From: Epithemia pelagica
Lineage: Eukaryota > Bacillariophyta > Bacillariophyceae > Surirellales > Surirellaceae
Length of the DNA: 64,000 nt
NCBI GenBank assembly: GCA_946965045.2
Contig: OX337241.1
Location: forward strand, 1,426,001-1,490,000
Reading direction: 5' to 3'
Positions 44,901-54,154 of the stretch are shown piece after piece. Numbering within the stretch: position 1 is the stretch's first letter; every line of letters begins with the position of its first letter. The translations under genes were made by a program, and so were the position numbers. Below the pieces are notes generated by a model. The model saw only the letters and a program-made list of their open reading frames with translations, did not search any database and had not been told where the DNA came from.

Positions 44901-45270
44901 CAATATGGCAGAGGAGGAGGGTGAGACAAACAGTATGCAAGCTGAATCATCTCCAGTGGCCGCCCATTTCCAGCCTGCAAAGAATCCAAATGCAACAACA
45001 ACAACAACAAACATTACCATGCCTCCAACACAACAACAAATGATCCAGCACCAAGCGGTGCCATCCATGCAACACAACCAGACCAAGGTCTATCACTACC
45101 AGCAGCAATTGCTGCAGCAGGCAGCTTTCTTGTCCACGATCCTCTGCCAGCAAACAACGGCCGTGCCCAATCCGGCCCATCAACAAATACTGCTGCCAAA
45201 TCAACCACCACCACAATTCCCCCCGCAACTTCCAACCAACAACTGTTGCATCCGCAACATTCAGTACTGA
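41968..45270 (+). CDS. intact DUF6729-like zinc-ribbon / RNase H-like transposase
   Basis: Uninterrupted ORF of 1100 residues from ATG 41968. Order: a basic Gln/Lys N-terminus; a CX2C...HH...C cluster near residue 113 (CRICSAKRLG, HHEFC); a poorly conserved middle; a zinc ribbon near residues 330-380 (CPKCKTC, then YYCPECKVTHAGNDGALL); and an RNase H-like core with AQDHTFQVVKNYPKR (Asp 1), IMYSDTFPHKKG (Asp 2) and RLGLFHFIRRITKTMR. Then come TFRQRYGKYLRKKIRG, YRGESKLESWHDNL, ERFFSEYLS, HCPCNGC (CXCX2C) and an acidic then Gln/Pro-rich tail. Proteins with this zinc ribbon and core in fungi, fish and other algae are annotated as DUF6729; I read them as DDE-type transposases, which is an inference. 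Only this copy in the window is intact. Terminal inverted repeats were not found. Confidence 0.7.
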   Translation: MPMRPVAVSMAQDMDNGVHVSGRTMDRETMTGTEDDSPPPLAPRVVLHNPYKRKPSDQEGMGCQSQRRNNQTKQAKSLAQHQTKSTKKKKEARRLNQLTLEKMKAFEEDRDCRICSAKRLGIKPPKRSHHEFCTKNTKTKGIPDHLVEALREEERLKKEATREVTFKPIIMTQEDFNLFFQLNNKAVCDASNEATTITAADIEISSKRGGRKNCVARTDALINNKVLSSVGSAEYVFMKSVLNKYKEITPDSSITCPKMIFALAKTIAETCLEKKRDLSSLKAYMRNMEFCVPDVRDNNNALWDSIVGCKLYIVDWGLFLPEEFKNIGLKCPKCKTCTLKRDRTNLSRSKSLFPIFNLGGAPHYALVTNYYCPECKVTHAGNDGALLNMMPSHFQKWYPVKAKWARGAQHLDVISTTMIEELMITHGNGDLVSDLIYAAINRDYRDRVTNYMSFCDSTQQRAHDYPEKDGEWLTRFPPLGETIRKAYLEASQSTWNPWRLSDKDRHTREIQAVKCSTSFAQDHTFQVVKNYPKRIEAEALFDCCNEHGEVLLAILVKTTETKHFSHAATQLAKRPGFRPSIMYSDTFPHKKGYWEELLGKGKEGNNVQGRLGLFHFIRRITKTMRPSHIDYGDAMRDLLDCLYEYDDGDFGRLVTALKNGEMWATGEKYSDKGIAEMRQTKTFRQRYGKYLRKKIRGKQAITTKLEEWKNKYKVRASEGSSPVRGRLDLRTKQSLFTAETHQAIENCKNKAEFLSDPLPTKKMYREIKAHPNSKHGLSEFASYRGESKLESWHDNLAHFGNGGMNEALSDVLNLCGTARYNKKIRQNVRLANLNSQQRNKKMPAAWEGVVSHWNHCELAFINKLAVRCGAKKPFDYVEDLPDDNGERFFSEYLSIQTEIQQQWPLQFFHNDHCPCNGCSSYLHNKTQLAIEEMGDDHEDNNDDNNNGQHDKEDESDEGQDMNEGKEKEKEKESDSEDINMAEEEGETNSMQAESSPVAAHFQPAKNPNATTTTTNITMPPTQQQMIQHQAVPSMQHNQTKVYHYQQQLLQQAAFLSTILCQQTTAVPNPAHQQILLPNQPPPQFPPQLPTNNCCIRNIQY

Positions 45271-45998
45271 AATCGCCTTAATCGAAGGGGCATCCCACCG
45301 CATGACAAATCATGCCGAAACCATGCGAGCAATTGTCTGTATTGAGAAAAAATAAAAATAGTTAGTGAAATGAAAAAAGCAACATGATTCGGGCACCAGC
45401 AGTGCTTGAGCACTTACCATGGTGCTGTTACCGGAAACAGAAGAACGAAAGAAAACAGTATTGGCAAGAACACAACAACAGTAGTGAGAAAGCCATCGTT
45501 GATAAAATAATGAGAAGATCTGCAAATTTGCGTGCCGTGGAGTAGCTAGCCATTTGCAAATCTTCGCGCAGTATACGGCGTTTTAAGTATGGCTAAAAGA
45601 CACACACCGGCAATACGAACAAATGTCACAAGGCATATGTGAGGCTGACGTTGTTTTACATAGGCAAAAGACAGCTGCTCTCAGCACTTACCGTAAAAAC
45701 ACTCGTACGTTGACCGTGGGGACCTGCCAAATCCCCTCCTCTCTACTTCGTGGTCCACCACGTACTCACCACACATTGCACTTGCACACAGGGAAAGAAA
45801 CAGTGACAAAGACAACAGCCTATTAGATCACATTCTGATAGCGGCAATCGCACGTTCTCGACGAAGGGAATCTTACCATAATTTCTTCCTTCTTTTTCTT
45901 TTTTCCTTTTCTTCTTCTTTTTTTCTCCTCCTTTTTTCCCCTCCTCTTCTGTAAGATCCCCCTATATTTTCCTCTCAGGGTTTGCAGTTTGTAGGACT
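45271..45998 (+). other. 3' flank of the intact transposase
   Basis: Includes an inverted repeat agatctgcaaat...atttgcaaatct (about 45514-45564), a pyrimidine tract (about 45885-45960) and the shared motif cccctatattttcc. No gene is seen. Confidence 0.45.
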
Positions 45999-46008
45999 TC
46001 CGTTTTGC

Positions 46009-46756
46009 TACCCCCTAGCGGGGGTGGTTTTGAGGTTGTAGTTTCTGTGAACCACCCCCATACCTTTTCCCTGGTTCCAGTCGGCCGGCGTATCTCATTC
46101 CTTCCACCGCGATAACAACACGACAATCAAACTTTGTCGTTGCTGGTGACCTCCTAGGGCCACCCCATCATGATCCGACCATCACATGCTTCATATCGGT
46201 ACCATGGCAGTGCATTGTGAGGGGCACAGTGCATGCGGGCCATTCTAGGAAATGACCAATACAGTGACGCTGTAATACGGCACAATAGGAGACCATGATG
46301 GCGTGAACATACATTAGAGTTGCTGTTTTGCTATCAATACACTGTGTAACTACTACTGTGATGTGTATTGTGTACCAATAGGTGTCCAAACAATGCAAGA
46401 TAAGAGCCATACAGTCCATTTGAGTTGCTTCGTTCGAAATGGCAAGACGTCGCTTCCGTACCTGTGCCACGAGGCATGGCGCCTATGAGTCTGATGCATA
46501 ATAGCCTTAACCTTTAAATTTTGGTGATGCAGATGCATTCTGCACTATTGGTTTGAGGTCTATGACTAGGAAGACAGGTTTCACGAGTCCAAATAGGTGC
46601 ACAACAACCTGTGCAACACCATGGCCCGTGTTGTTATCGTGGTGGAGGAAATGAGATATTGTATACCGGCCGACTGGAAACAGGTTATTTTTGGCAAATA
46701 GGTATGGGGGTGGCTCAGAGAAATTACACCCTATAAGCCACCCCCGCTAGGGGGTA
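46009..46756. mobile_element. foldback MITE 1, Mutator-type
   Basis: 748 bp with long inverted ends: left starts TACCCCCTAGCGGGGGTGG, right ends GCTAGGGGGTA. Homology of the ends continues for over 90 bp (vccagtcggccgg-type block and tctcatt). A perfect 10-bp direct duplication, TCCGTTTTGC, flanks it at 45999-46008 and 46757-46766. Long TIRs and a 9-11-bp duplication are typical of Mutator-like elements. It has no ORF, so it is non-autonomous. Confidence 0.85.
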
Positions 46757-46830
46757 TCCGTTTTGCGCTTTCGGGAATCCAAAAGGGGGCAGACCGCTTG
46801 AGAGTAATGGATGCAAGAAGAAAAACTTAT

Positions 46831-47573
46831 TACCCCCCAGCGGGGGTGTTTTTGAGGGAGTAATTTCGTTGAAACACCCCCTTCTCTTTTCGCTGGATCT
46901 TGACGGTAGGCATATCTCATTTCCTCCACCACGATAACAACACGACAATCAAACTTTGTTGTTGCTGGTGACCTCCAATGGCCACCCCATCATGATCCGA
47001 CCATCATATGCTTCATAATGGTACCATGGCAGTGCATTGTGAGGGACACAGTGGATACGGGCCACTCTAGGAAATGACCAATACAGTGACGCGTAATACG
47101 GGCACAATACGAGACAATGATGGCATGAAAATACATGAGAGTTGATGTTTTGTTATCAATGCTGTGCGTAACTACTACTGCTATGTGTATTGTGTATCAA
47201 TAGGTGCTCAAACAATGCAAGATAAGAGCCATATTGTCCCTTTGAGTTGCTTCGTTCGAAATTGTGAGACGTCGCTTCCGTGCCTGTGCCACGAGGCATG
47301 GCGCCTACGAGTCTGACGCATAATAGCCTTAACCTTTAAATTTTGGTGATGCAGATGCATTCTACACTATTGGTTTGAGGTCTATGACTGGGAAGACAGG
47401 TTTCAAGAGTCCAAATAGGTGCACAACAACCTGTGCAACACCATGGCCCGTGTTGTTATCGTGGTGGAGGAAATGAGATATGCCTACCGTCAAGAAATAG
47501 GTTATTATTTGCTCTTAGAGATGGGGGTGGCTACACGAAATTACACCCTCAAAGCCACCTCCGCTGGGGGGTA
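46831..47573. mobile_element. foldback MITE 2, same family as MITE 1
   Basis: 743 bp, colinear with MITE 1 over nearly its whole length. The ends are TACCCCCCAGCGGGGGTG and CCGCTGGGGGGTA, and inverted homology extends through a gtgttgttatcgtggtgg block. Flanks aaaacttat (46822-46830) and caaaattat (47574-47582) match at 7 of 9 positions, so the duplication is probably worn. Only 74 bp separates it from MITE 1. Confidence 0.8.
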
Positions 47574-47890
47574 CAAAATTATGGTCAGATCCGACATCCA
47601 ACGCCAACGACGAGAACGCTCCATTGCGAAGTGAGTAGAAGACCAACGTAGCCCATAACGACACATGCAGCATGTCAAGGTTAAGAGGAACAGAGGAAGA
47701 GCATGAACGGTTCAAGAACCGGTAGGTTTGAACAAAGACTCATGAAATAAATGTCTTTGTCTCTGGTGCACCTGTAACCGATAGTGATTTGTGCGTCCGA
47801 TGGGGTCGTACGAATCTTGGAGGTTTCGGAACCAACAAGGACTCATATTGATGGGAATGATCGCATCTCATTGTCATATTTTTTATCAGT
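47574..47890. other. upstream region of the PI 4-kinase gene
   Basis: About 320 bp between MITE 2 and the first kinase exon I can support. It likely holds an upstream exon or the end of an intron (acceptor tttttatcag before 47890). The start codon could not be identified. Confidence 0.35.
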
Positions 47891-50800
47891 TTGGTGGACG
47901 ATATTTTAGGCCAAGATGTGAACGACAAAGTTCCCATGGAGAAGGTTATGCTTTTACTTTGGGCATTTCGCGATGATCCAAGTGTGGTGACTTTTATGGC
48001 ACGGTTTGTGGCCAAGGTACGCATCCTCGTGCGCACGGATAGTCTATCGTTTGAGTGTTAGGGACGTAAAATCACCCAGGTCGACCTCCATTGAGTCCGT
48101 TCTTGGTTCGAAACAAACTGACGCGCTCTTACATGCTTTTCCTTTTCTTGTTTGGTGGCGATACCATAGTACTCAGATTCACGACATGTCTTTGATGGCA
48201 TTGAGTTTTACTTGCCTCAGCTTGCCCACATGATCATACATTTAGAAGTTGATTGGGATGATGCCGTTCTAGAACGATTTGCGCTTGTCATTGCGCAACA
48301 GTCCATGCACTTTGCTCTTCAACTTAACTGGATTTTACAGGGTGCAATTGAGGATTACTGTCCGGAGAATGTAGTAGATGGATCAGCCAATCCCAGTTAT
48401 TCCCCTTTATTTTACACGCGCTGTCTGACATTGAAAAAGAACATCGAACGTGTCGTTGTTTATGGAAAGCCTCGCACACAAGAGTTGCAACGTTTGTACG
48501 AACAGGGTCAGATCACAAAGGAGGAAATGAAGATAATGGAGATGGCGGATCGGAGATTCAACGCTTTGCAGATCACGTCACAAGATGCCGTTGACGAAAG
48601 TCAACATGTGGGGGCACTGGATGGTTTGCTTTCTGTTCGTATGCCTATCATTGTCCCTAAAGAGCCGGAGCAGGCGGAAAAGAAAAACAAACATGCTGGA
48701 AGCAAGGGGTCCAATGAGTGGATCTCGCGCTTCTGCGTCTTGGAAAAGACTGTTCTCGATTGTTATGTTGTTCCTGGTGGTTGCATGAGCGCCGCTGGAG
48801 CTAACGTGAAATATGACAAGTCTATTTTGAAGCTGGATCGTGCAATGTCTTTGGATAAAGCAACGATTGAAGCACCCAACGCGAAGCATGAGCTGAAAAT
48901 CGAGACACCGCTCTACTCCTTCTCCTTGAGATGCTCATCGGAACAGGAAGCTAAATTGTGGCACCGTCGACTGCAAGAAGAGTCGCGAGCTTCCGCTCTC
49001 TTTTCCAAATCCAGTGATGATACAACCATTAAACAGGATTTGACGAAACCTCAACTAAACCGCTACGAGTTTTTTCAAAACGAACGCGAGTTTGTACATG
49101 CCTTGACCCAAGTTGCGGAAGATTTGCGCATGAATGAACGATCTGAACGCAAAGTCTTGGCACCGGGTATGATGGGCTCCGTCAAAATACCACCCACCGT
49201 TTATCTTCCTTTGGTCAAATCTACGGATCTGTGGAGACGCGTAAGTGTGGCATTGGCAAAAGAAACCAAGGTGTTCAATACAAAAGAACGTTGTCCAGTC
49301 ATCATGCATTTTTGTGCGCTTCGCGGAGAACTGATCAAGAGTTTGAGGGTGGACCCTAATCTCGATGTTGCAGAATTCATGCACGCTCACTTTGAAGTAA
49401 ACGAAGAAAGTGGAACCATGGAACCGGTTCCAGAAGCTGATTTCGAAGATCCCTCAGAAGCGTTGACAACAGTCGATGCTGATCCTTCCCACGACGATGG
49501 TGTGGAAGTTGTCGCCAATGAAGATAAAGATGATGAACCGGCGGATGACGACGTGCGCTTGACACCAGCAGAGGAAAAGATTAAAGAGTCCAACAAAGAG
49601 GATGACAAGGAGGAACGTGAAATGATTGATTCAACTCATGGTAGTGTGTCCAATGTATGGGAAGGAGATGTTGCCGATGACGGTCAAACTCCCCGACCAA
49701 GAGGTACTCGAGTGAAGAACTTTCTCAACAACACAATGGTCCAAATTCCTTCAAGATTGAAAGGACGGTTGGAGCGGAATCGCAGCGTATCAGTAATTGA
49801 CCGACAAACGGCTGTCCAACCACTTGTTCCTATCTTGGAAGGAACTCGTGGAGAAAAGGCAGCTGATGAGTTTGATAATGCTTCCGTTGGGGACGGCATG
49901 GTCGTTTCCGTTGAAAGAAGCAGTATAATGGTCAAGGACAATGTTGTCCTTGGTGCTCTAGAGGAGGGTGACATTGACATTGAAAGCATTAATAGAGCAA
50001 AGCAGCATATCAGTGGTGGTATGGTATGGGCTGAGAAATCTGCCGCAATGTTGGAACAAGCTATGAAGGACTTTGTGGAGTTCCAGGAAGAAGATGTTCA
50101 GCTCGAAATTACTAGTTGCTTGGCAAAATCCAACGACGATCTTCGGCAAGAGGTGTTTATCATGCAAATGATTCACTACTACAAGTCCGTCTTTGCTCAA
50201 GCCAAACTTCCGCTGTGGCTCAAGACGTACCGCATTCTCAGTACTAGTAGCAGCACTGGATTGTTGGAATTCTTGACTGATGCAACCTCGCTTGACGGAC
50301 TGAAGAAGTCAGATGGATACCCAGTTGAAGGAGGGTTGCGAAAATACTTTGAGAAGGTTTATGGGGGACCTAAGTCGAAGGCTTTCAAAGCGGCACAGAC
50401 GAACTTCGTACAAAGCTTGGCTGGCTATGCGATTGTTTCCTATCTGTTGGGACTGAAAGATCGCCACAACGGCAATATCATGATCGATACGCGTGGCCAT
50501 CTGATTTTCATTGACTTTGGGTTTGCCTTGGGAATGGCTCCAGGTCATGAATTTAGTATGGAAAGAGCCCCCTTCAAACTGACGAAAGAATACATCGAAG
50601 TGATGGACGGGGTTGGATCTGAGTGCTACAAGGAGTTTGAGCGTCTTTTTGTGGCCGGTTTTGAAGAGGCTCGCAAGAACTATCAAATTGCCTTGGGACT
50701 GGTTGAAATTATGATGTTCAAGAGCAATTATCCGTGCTTCTCTGGATCTAGATATGGCAATGGTAAAGCACTGATTCGTTTCGAGAAACGACTGATGCTC

Positions 50801-50920
50801 AACGTGCCCGACCAACAAATTCGAAGACGTGCGTTGAAACTCATCAAAAGGTCGAAACAGCACTTTGGTACTTATCTGTATGATGTCTTCCAGAAGGCAA
50901 CCAATGGATATGCCATGTAG
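47891..50920 (+). CDS. PI4K: phosphatidylinositol 4-kinase with PH domain (5' end unresolved)
   Basis: The first supported exon 47891-48016 (LVDDILGQDVNDKV...ARFVAK) is followed by a 153-bp intron (donor GTACGC, acceptor ACCATAG). The second exon runs from 48170 with YSDSRHVFDGIEFYLPQLAH, the lipid-kinase-unique helical region. A PH domain lies near 48710-48990 (SNEWISRFCVLEKTVLDCY to AKLWHRRLQEE). An acidic linker follows. The catalytic domain has LAKSNDDLRQEVFIMQMI (ATP-binding lysine), GLKDRHNGNIMID (catalytic loop), IDFGFALGMAPG (metal-binding DFG) and ends NGYAM. It phosphorylates phosphatidylinositol at position 4, most like type III beta enzymes, at Golgi-like membranes. The start codon is not identified and may lie in an upstream exon or have been lost to the MITE insertions. 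Confidence 0.9.
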
Positions 50921-51424
50921 ACGAGTTTCGGAAAATATGTTTTCTTTGTTGTTTGTGCTGAGTGATTCAACCGTGGTTGGTTCTGTTCGAAATGATTTTG
51001 TACAGCATCGTTAGAATGCAATTGAGCAGTCCAGTAGTAGGTATTAAACTAGACAGCCTTGTCAGTTCGAACTACTCAATATATTGACTTATGTGTCTCC
51101 TAAGAATCTATCAATGAAGTTCTCGACTCGAGATTCCACAACGCTTAATCTCTTCCTCGAGCGGCTGTACTTCACCATGCTATTGAATCGAAAAGGTCAA
51201 AGCTCTTCCTGCAAGCCCCACGAGAGTGATGTACAATTTGGGATTTGGGATAAAGCTAATCCTAAGGACATGGTGAGTTTTCATACCATGTGCATCAGTG
51301 GGATGACCTAGCTCCTCAGCAGCACTCTGCCTTGCGGTTGTCGTTTATTGCTGATGGGGGAAAACGGAAAGAGATCTACCTATGGCATGAATAAAAATGA
51401 CGTTCCTACCAGTCGGTACTTCAA
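50921..51424. other. intergenic, no gene seen
   Basis: 500 bp between convergent genes (the kinase on plus, the lipase on minus), so it mostly holds 3' ends. An ORF at 51084-51311 shows no family signature. Confidence 0.5.
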
Positions 51425-52273
51425 TTAAGAACGTCGCTTCAAAATCCATTCAGCAATGAGCGCGTATGTTTCGGTGCGTTTTACTTCATTGGTCATTTCG
51501 TGGTATTCTCCCTTCCGTACAACAATCGTCTTGTCTTTCTGTTCAATGTTCTTTCCCACCTCCTTTACAGCAACCGGGTCGGACACTTGATCGTCTTCCG
51601 CCTCGAGGTACAAGACGGGCATGGAAAGTGGAAGGGGAACAGCTCCACATACGCGATCCTGAGCCTGGACGCACGTGGTGTGCCATCCTAACGTAACATT
51701 CTTCAAGATGAGGGGGTCTTCATCATGTTCTCGTTGTTTTTCCTCGTCATGCGTCAATGGCAGAGGTTCCCCAGGGACAGACAAACGAGGGACGAGGCTC
51801 GACAAAAGTTTGGAAATCATGAGTTTGGCAGGTGGAATTTTCATTGCAAAGCCCACAAAGGGAGCTGAAACAATGACACCTTGAATGTCAACTTGTTTGT
51901 CGCGGGCATAATCCAAGAAAGTCAACCCCCCAAAGGAATGACAAAAGACAAAGAGCGGTGTAGTTGCCTTGTCCTTGTCTTGCTGTCTGGCGTACTCAAG
52001 CACGGCTTCGAAATCTTGGAAGTAATCGTTCATGGAGGAGCAATAGGCACGCTGCCCCGAAGATTGGCCATGCCCACGAATATCGTACACGATGGTGGAG
52101 ATGGAATGCTCGGTAGCAAAGTATTCCGCGATTTCGCGGTATCGTCCTCCATGTTCCAAAAATCCATGGTGGACAACAAGTCGAGCCACAGGCGTGGATG
52201 CCGGAAGCCATTTGCGGACGAACAGTTTGGTTCCATCCTTCGATTGAATCGTTTCTTCTGTACGGCTAGACAT
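51425..52273 (-). CDS. monoacylglycerol-lipase-like alpha/beta hydrolase
   Basis: Single-exon ORF of 282 residues from ATG 52273. Hallmarks of the serine hydrolase family: VVHHGFLEHGGRY (oxyanion-hole HG), YDIRGHGQSSG, the nucleophile in FCHSFGG (Cys in place of the first Gly of GxSxG), the acid in LEAEDDQVSD and the catalytic His in GEYHEMTNE. Length and order match monoacylglycerol lipases, which release fatty acid from monoacylglycerol in lipid-droplet turnover. There is no signal peptide or membrane span, so it is probably cytosolic. It is convergent with the PI 4-kinase. Confidence 0.9.
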   Translation of the reverse strand: MSSRTEETIQSKDGTKLFVRKWLPASTPVARLVVHHGFLEHGGRYREIAEYFATEHSISTIVYDIRGHGQSSGQRAYCSSMNDYFQDFEAVLEYARQQDKDKATTPLFVFCHSFGGLTFLDYARDKQVDIQGVIVSAPFVGFAMKIPPAKLMISKLLSSLVPRLSVPGEPLPLTHDEEKQREHDEDPLILKNVTLGWHTTCVQAQDRVCGAVPLPLSMPVLYLEAEDDQVSDPVAVKEVGKNIEQKDKTIVVRKGEYHEMTNEVKRTETYALIAEWILKRRS

Positions 52274-52709
52274 GGCATCAATTCAACTCCTACCAACAAC
52301 AACCTAGAATGGCAACTGGCAACTCATTGCGAGAAAAGAAAGATTCGTTCCTTGACGGCAATGAAGCTTTCTTGAGTCGTCATCAACAGAGATCGTCGAC
52401 GACGATCTTTGTGCACGACTGCTGAGGTGTGCAGCAGGGGGCCACCAGGTATTCGTGTGCGACCCAAACGCGGTGAAAGCCGAAACATCGATCATTCGTC
52501 ACCCTAGCGGGTGCGCGCGGCAGCGTTAAAATAGACTGTACCTTTTTTTTTTTTTGGTCAGAGTACATCTTTTTTCTGGGTCAACACTCATTACCACGGT
52601 ATCCTCCGTAGTCGCAACTGGCAATGTTTTGTCAGTGACAAGCAATCCTACGGCAGTTATTGCCTCGAGCGTGGCCACTCTTGGAGCAACTCCACTCCTG
52701 AACCATTGG

Positions 52710-53660
52710 ATGGAAAGCGATCGCGTAGTAATGAGCAACCTGAGGACCGTCAAGCTCATCAATCTGTTTCTCTACTTCTTTTGTATTTTTGCGACGCAGC
52801 AGCCTGGTCGCATCGATGGAAGAGCGGGAACTGGTGTGTCGAGCGAACAAGCTATGAGGAAGAGCGACTTGAATAAGAAAGATCTCACGGTGAACGAGAT
52901 GATGTCGCTTCGTCGACAATCTCTTTTTGTTCCCTCGGGATGGGCTTTTGCGATTTGGGGCGTGATATTCTTGGGTGAACTCATATTTGTATCCTCGTCG
53001 GCTCTTCTGGTCCAAGAAGGCTCTATGATTGCGCCTTTGTATAAAAAAGTCTCGGTTGGCTTTGCGCTGGCACAAATATGCCAAACTCTTTGGACGCAAG
53101 CTTTTCGTCCACACATCTACAAAGGCAATCTCATTTATTTATCCTCCATGCTTCTATCTGGGATTGCCTACTCCCTCAACGTTGCACATGCACAATTTGC
53201 TCTGGCGTCCTCGGAACTCGTCAAGTGGTATGAGTATGTGCTCTATTTCTTTCCCATTACTCTTCATTTTGGATGGACCCTGGCAGCCTCCTTGGTGAAC
53301 TGGAACGGTAACGTTGCCTTTGTAGCAGCATCGAGTTCCCCTCGTTGGGTAGCCTTGGCGGGTCATGCCTCTACCCTTGTTGCCACGGGCCTGGGGGTCG
53401 GATTGACAGTGTCACGTCGTGCCCCAGTTCTGGGGTGTGTCGTGGCATGGGCGTTGACGGGCATTGCTTCCGAAATGAACCGTCGATTGTCGTCGTTGCA
53501 ACAACAAGACGACACACGCCCTCGCTTTGCCTGGAAGGTCGGTGAACCACAAAAACAACAACATGGCATGGTGGATGATCGAGTCCAAAAGTGGCTTAGT
53601 CGATTTGGTGCAGCTCTTTCGTTCTCCGCCTCCATCTACGTAGTCGTCACATCAACGTAG
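52710..53660 (+). CDS. TspO/MBR-like multi-pass membrane protein
   Basis: Open from 52554, but the first in-frame ATG is 52710 (MESDRVVMSNLRTVK). The preceding ggtcag after a T-run suggests an acceptor, so an upstream exon is possible. Five or six hydrophobic segments are visible: INLFLYFFCIFA, WAFAIWGVIFLGELIFVSS, LIYLSSMLLSGIAYSL, YVLYFFPITLHFGWTLAASL, ALAGHASTLVATGLGVGLTV, and a final LSFSASIYVVV. The line VPSGWAFAIWGVIFLGE is typical of tryptophan-rich sensory/TspO-related proteins found in algae and plants. The ligand is unknown. It is divergent from the lipase, with a shared upstream region. Confidence 0.6.
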   Translation: MESDRVVMSNLRTVKLINLFLYFFCIFATQQPGRIDGRAGTGVSSEQAMRKSDLNKKDLTVNEMMSLRRQSLFVPSGWAFAIWGVIFLGELIFVSSSALLVQEGSMIAPLYKKVSVGFALAQICQTLWTQAFRPHIYKGNLIYLSSMLLSGIAYSLNVAHAQFALASSELVKWYEYVLYFFPITLHFGWTLAASLVNWNGNVAFVAASSSPRWVALAGHASTLVATGLGVGLTVSRRAPVLGCVVAWALTGIASEMNRRLSSLQQQDDTRPRFAWKVGEPQKQQHGMVDDRVQKWLSRFGAALSFSASIYVVVTST

Positions 53661-54154
53661 AGAGAGTGACAGATAATTATTTAGAGACCTGGAACCTTCT
53701 CTTGATTGACGCGGGGTATCTGTTATGGGTTAAGTTCCGATTCCACATATTCAATGAAAGTCATGTGGGATCTAGGTACTCCTACTCCTCTATGGGACAT
53801 GGACATAGGGCAGGTAGCTATCATTTCATCATGAAAAGGAACGCTTGGGAGTGTTCATTTGTCCCATACATAACGGATGAATTTTTTTAGTTTCCGTTGG
53901 TAACGGCCGCCATTCCGTTTTGCAAGAGGACATCTCAACGATCGAAGACGAAAGAAGAGGAGGCACTGACAATTGAACAAGGAGCCTCGAAGAGATTGGA
54001 AATTGGAGCCAAGGCGCAAACCATATGGTTATTAAGCTGACCTCCGCCTTTTTGTAACCTGCGGCACTTTGTTAAGAAGAGACTTTTTCCTGCTGACATT
54101 GGATATCAGAGAGATCCTTTCCGACAACAATTGGATTCAACGTTCTTCATCACC
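53661..54154. other. intergenic, no gene seen
   Basis: Separates the TspO-like gene from the REEP gene. No ORF has a family signature; it probably holds the promoter of the next gene. Confidence 0.5.

Noticed and set aside
45514-45564. tRNA or terminator-like hairpin after the intact transposase
   Set aside because: No tRNA arms could be laid out; the inverted repeat alone is not enough.
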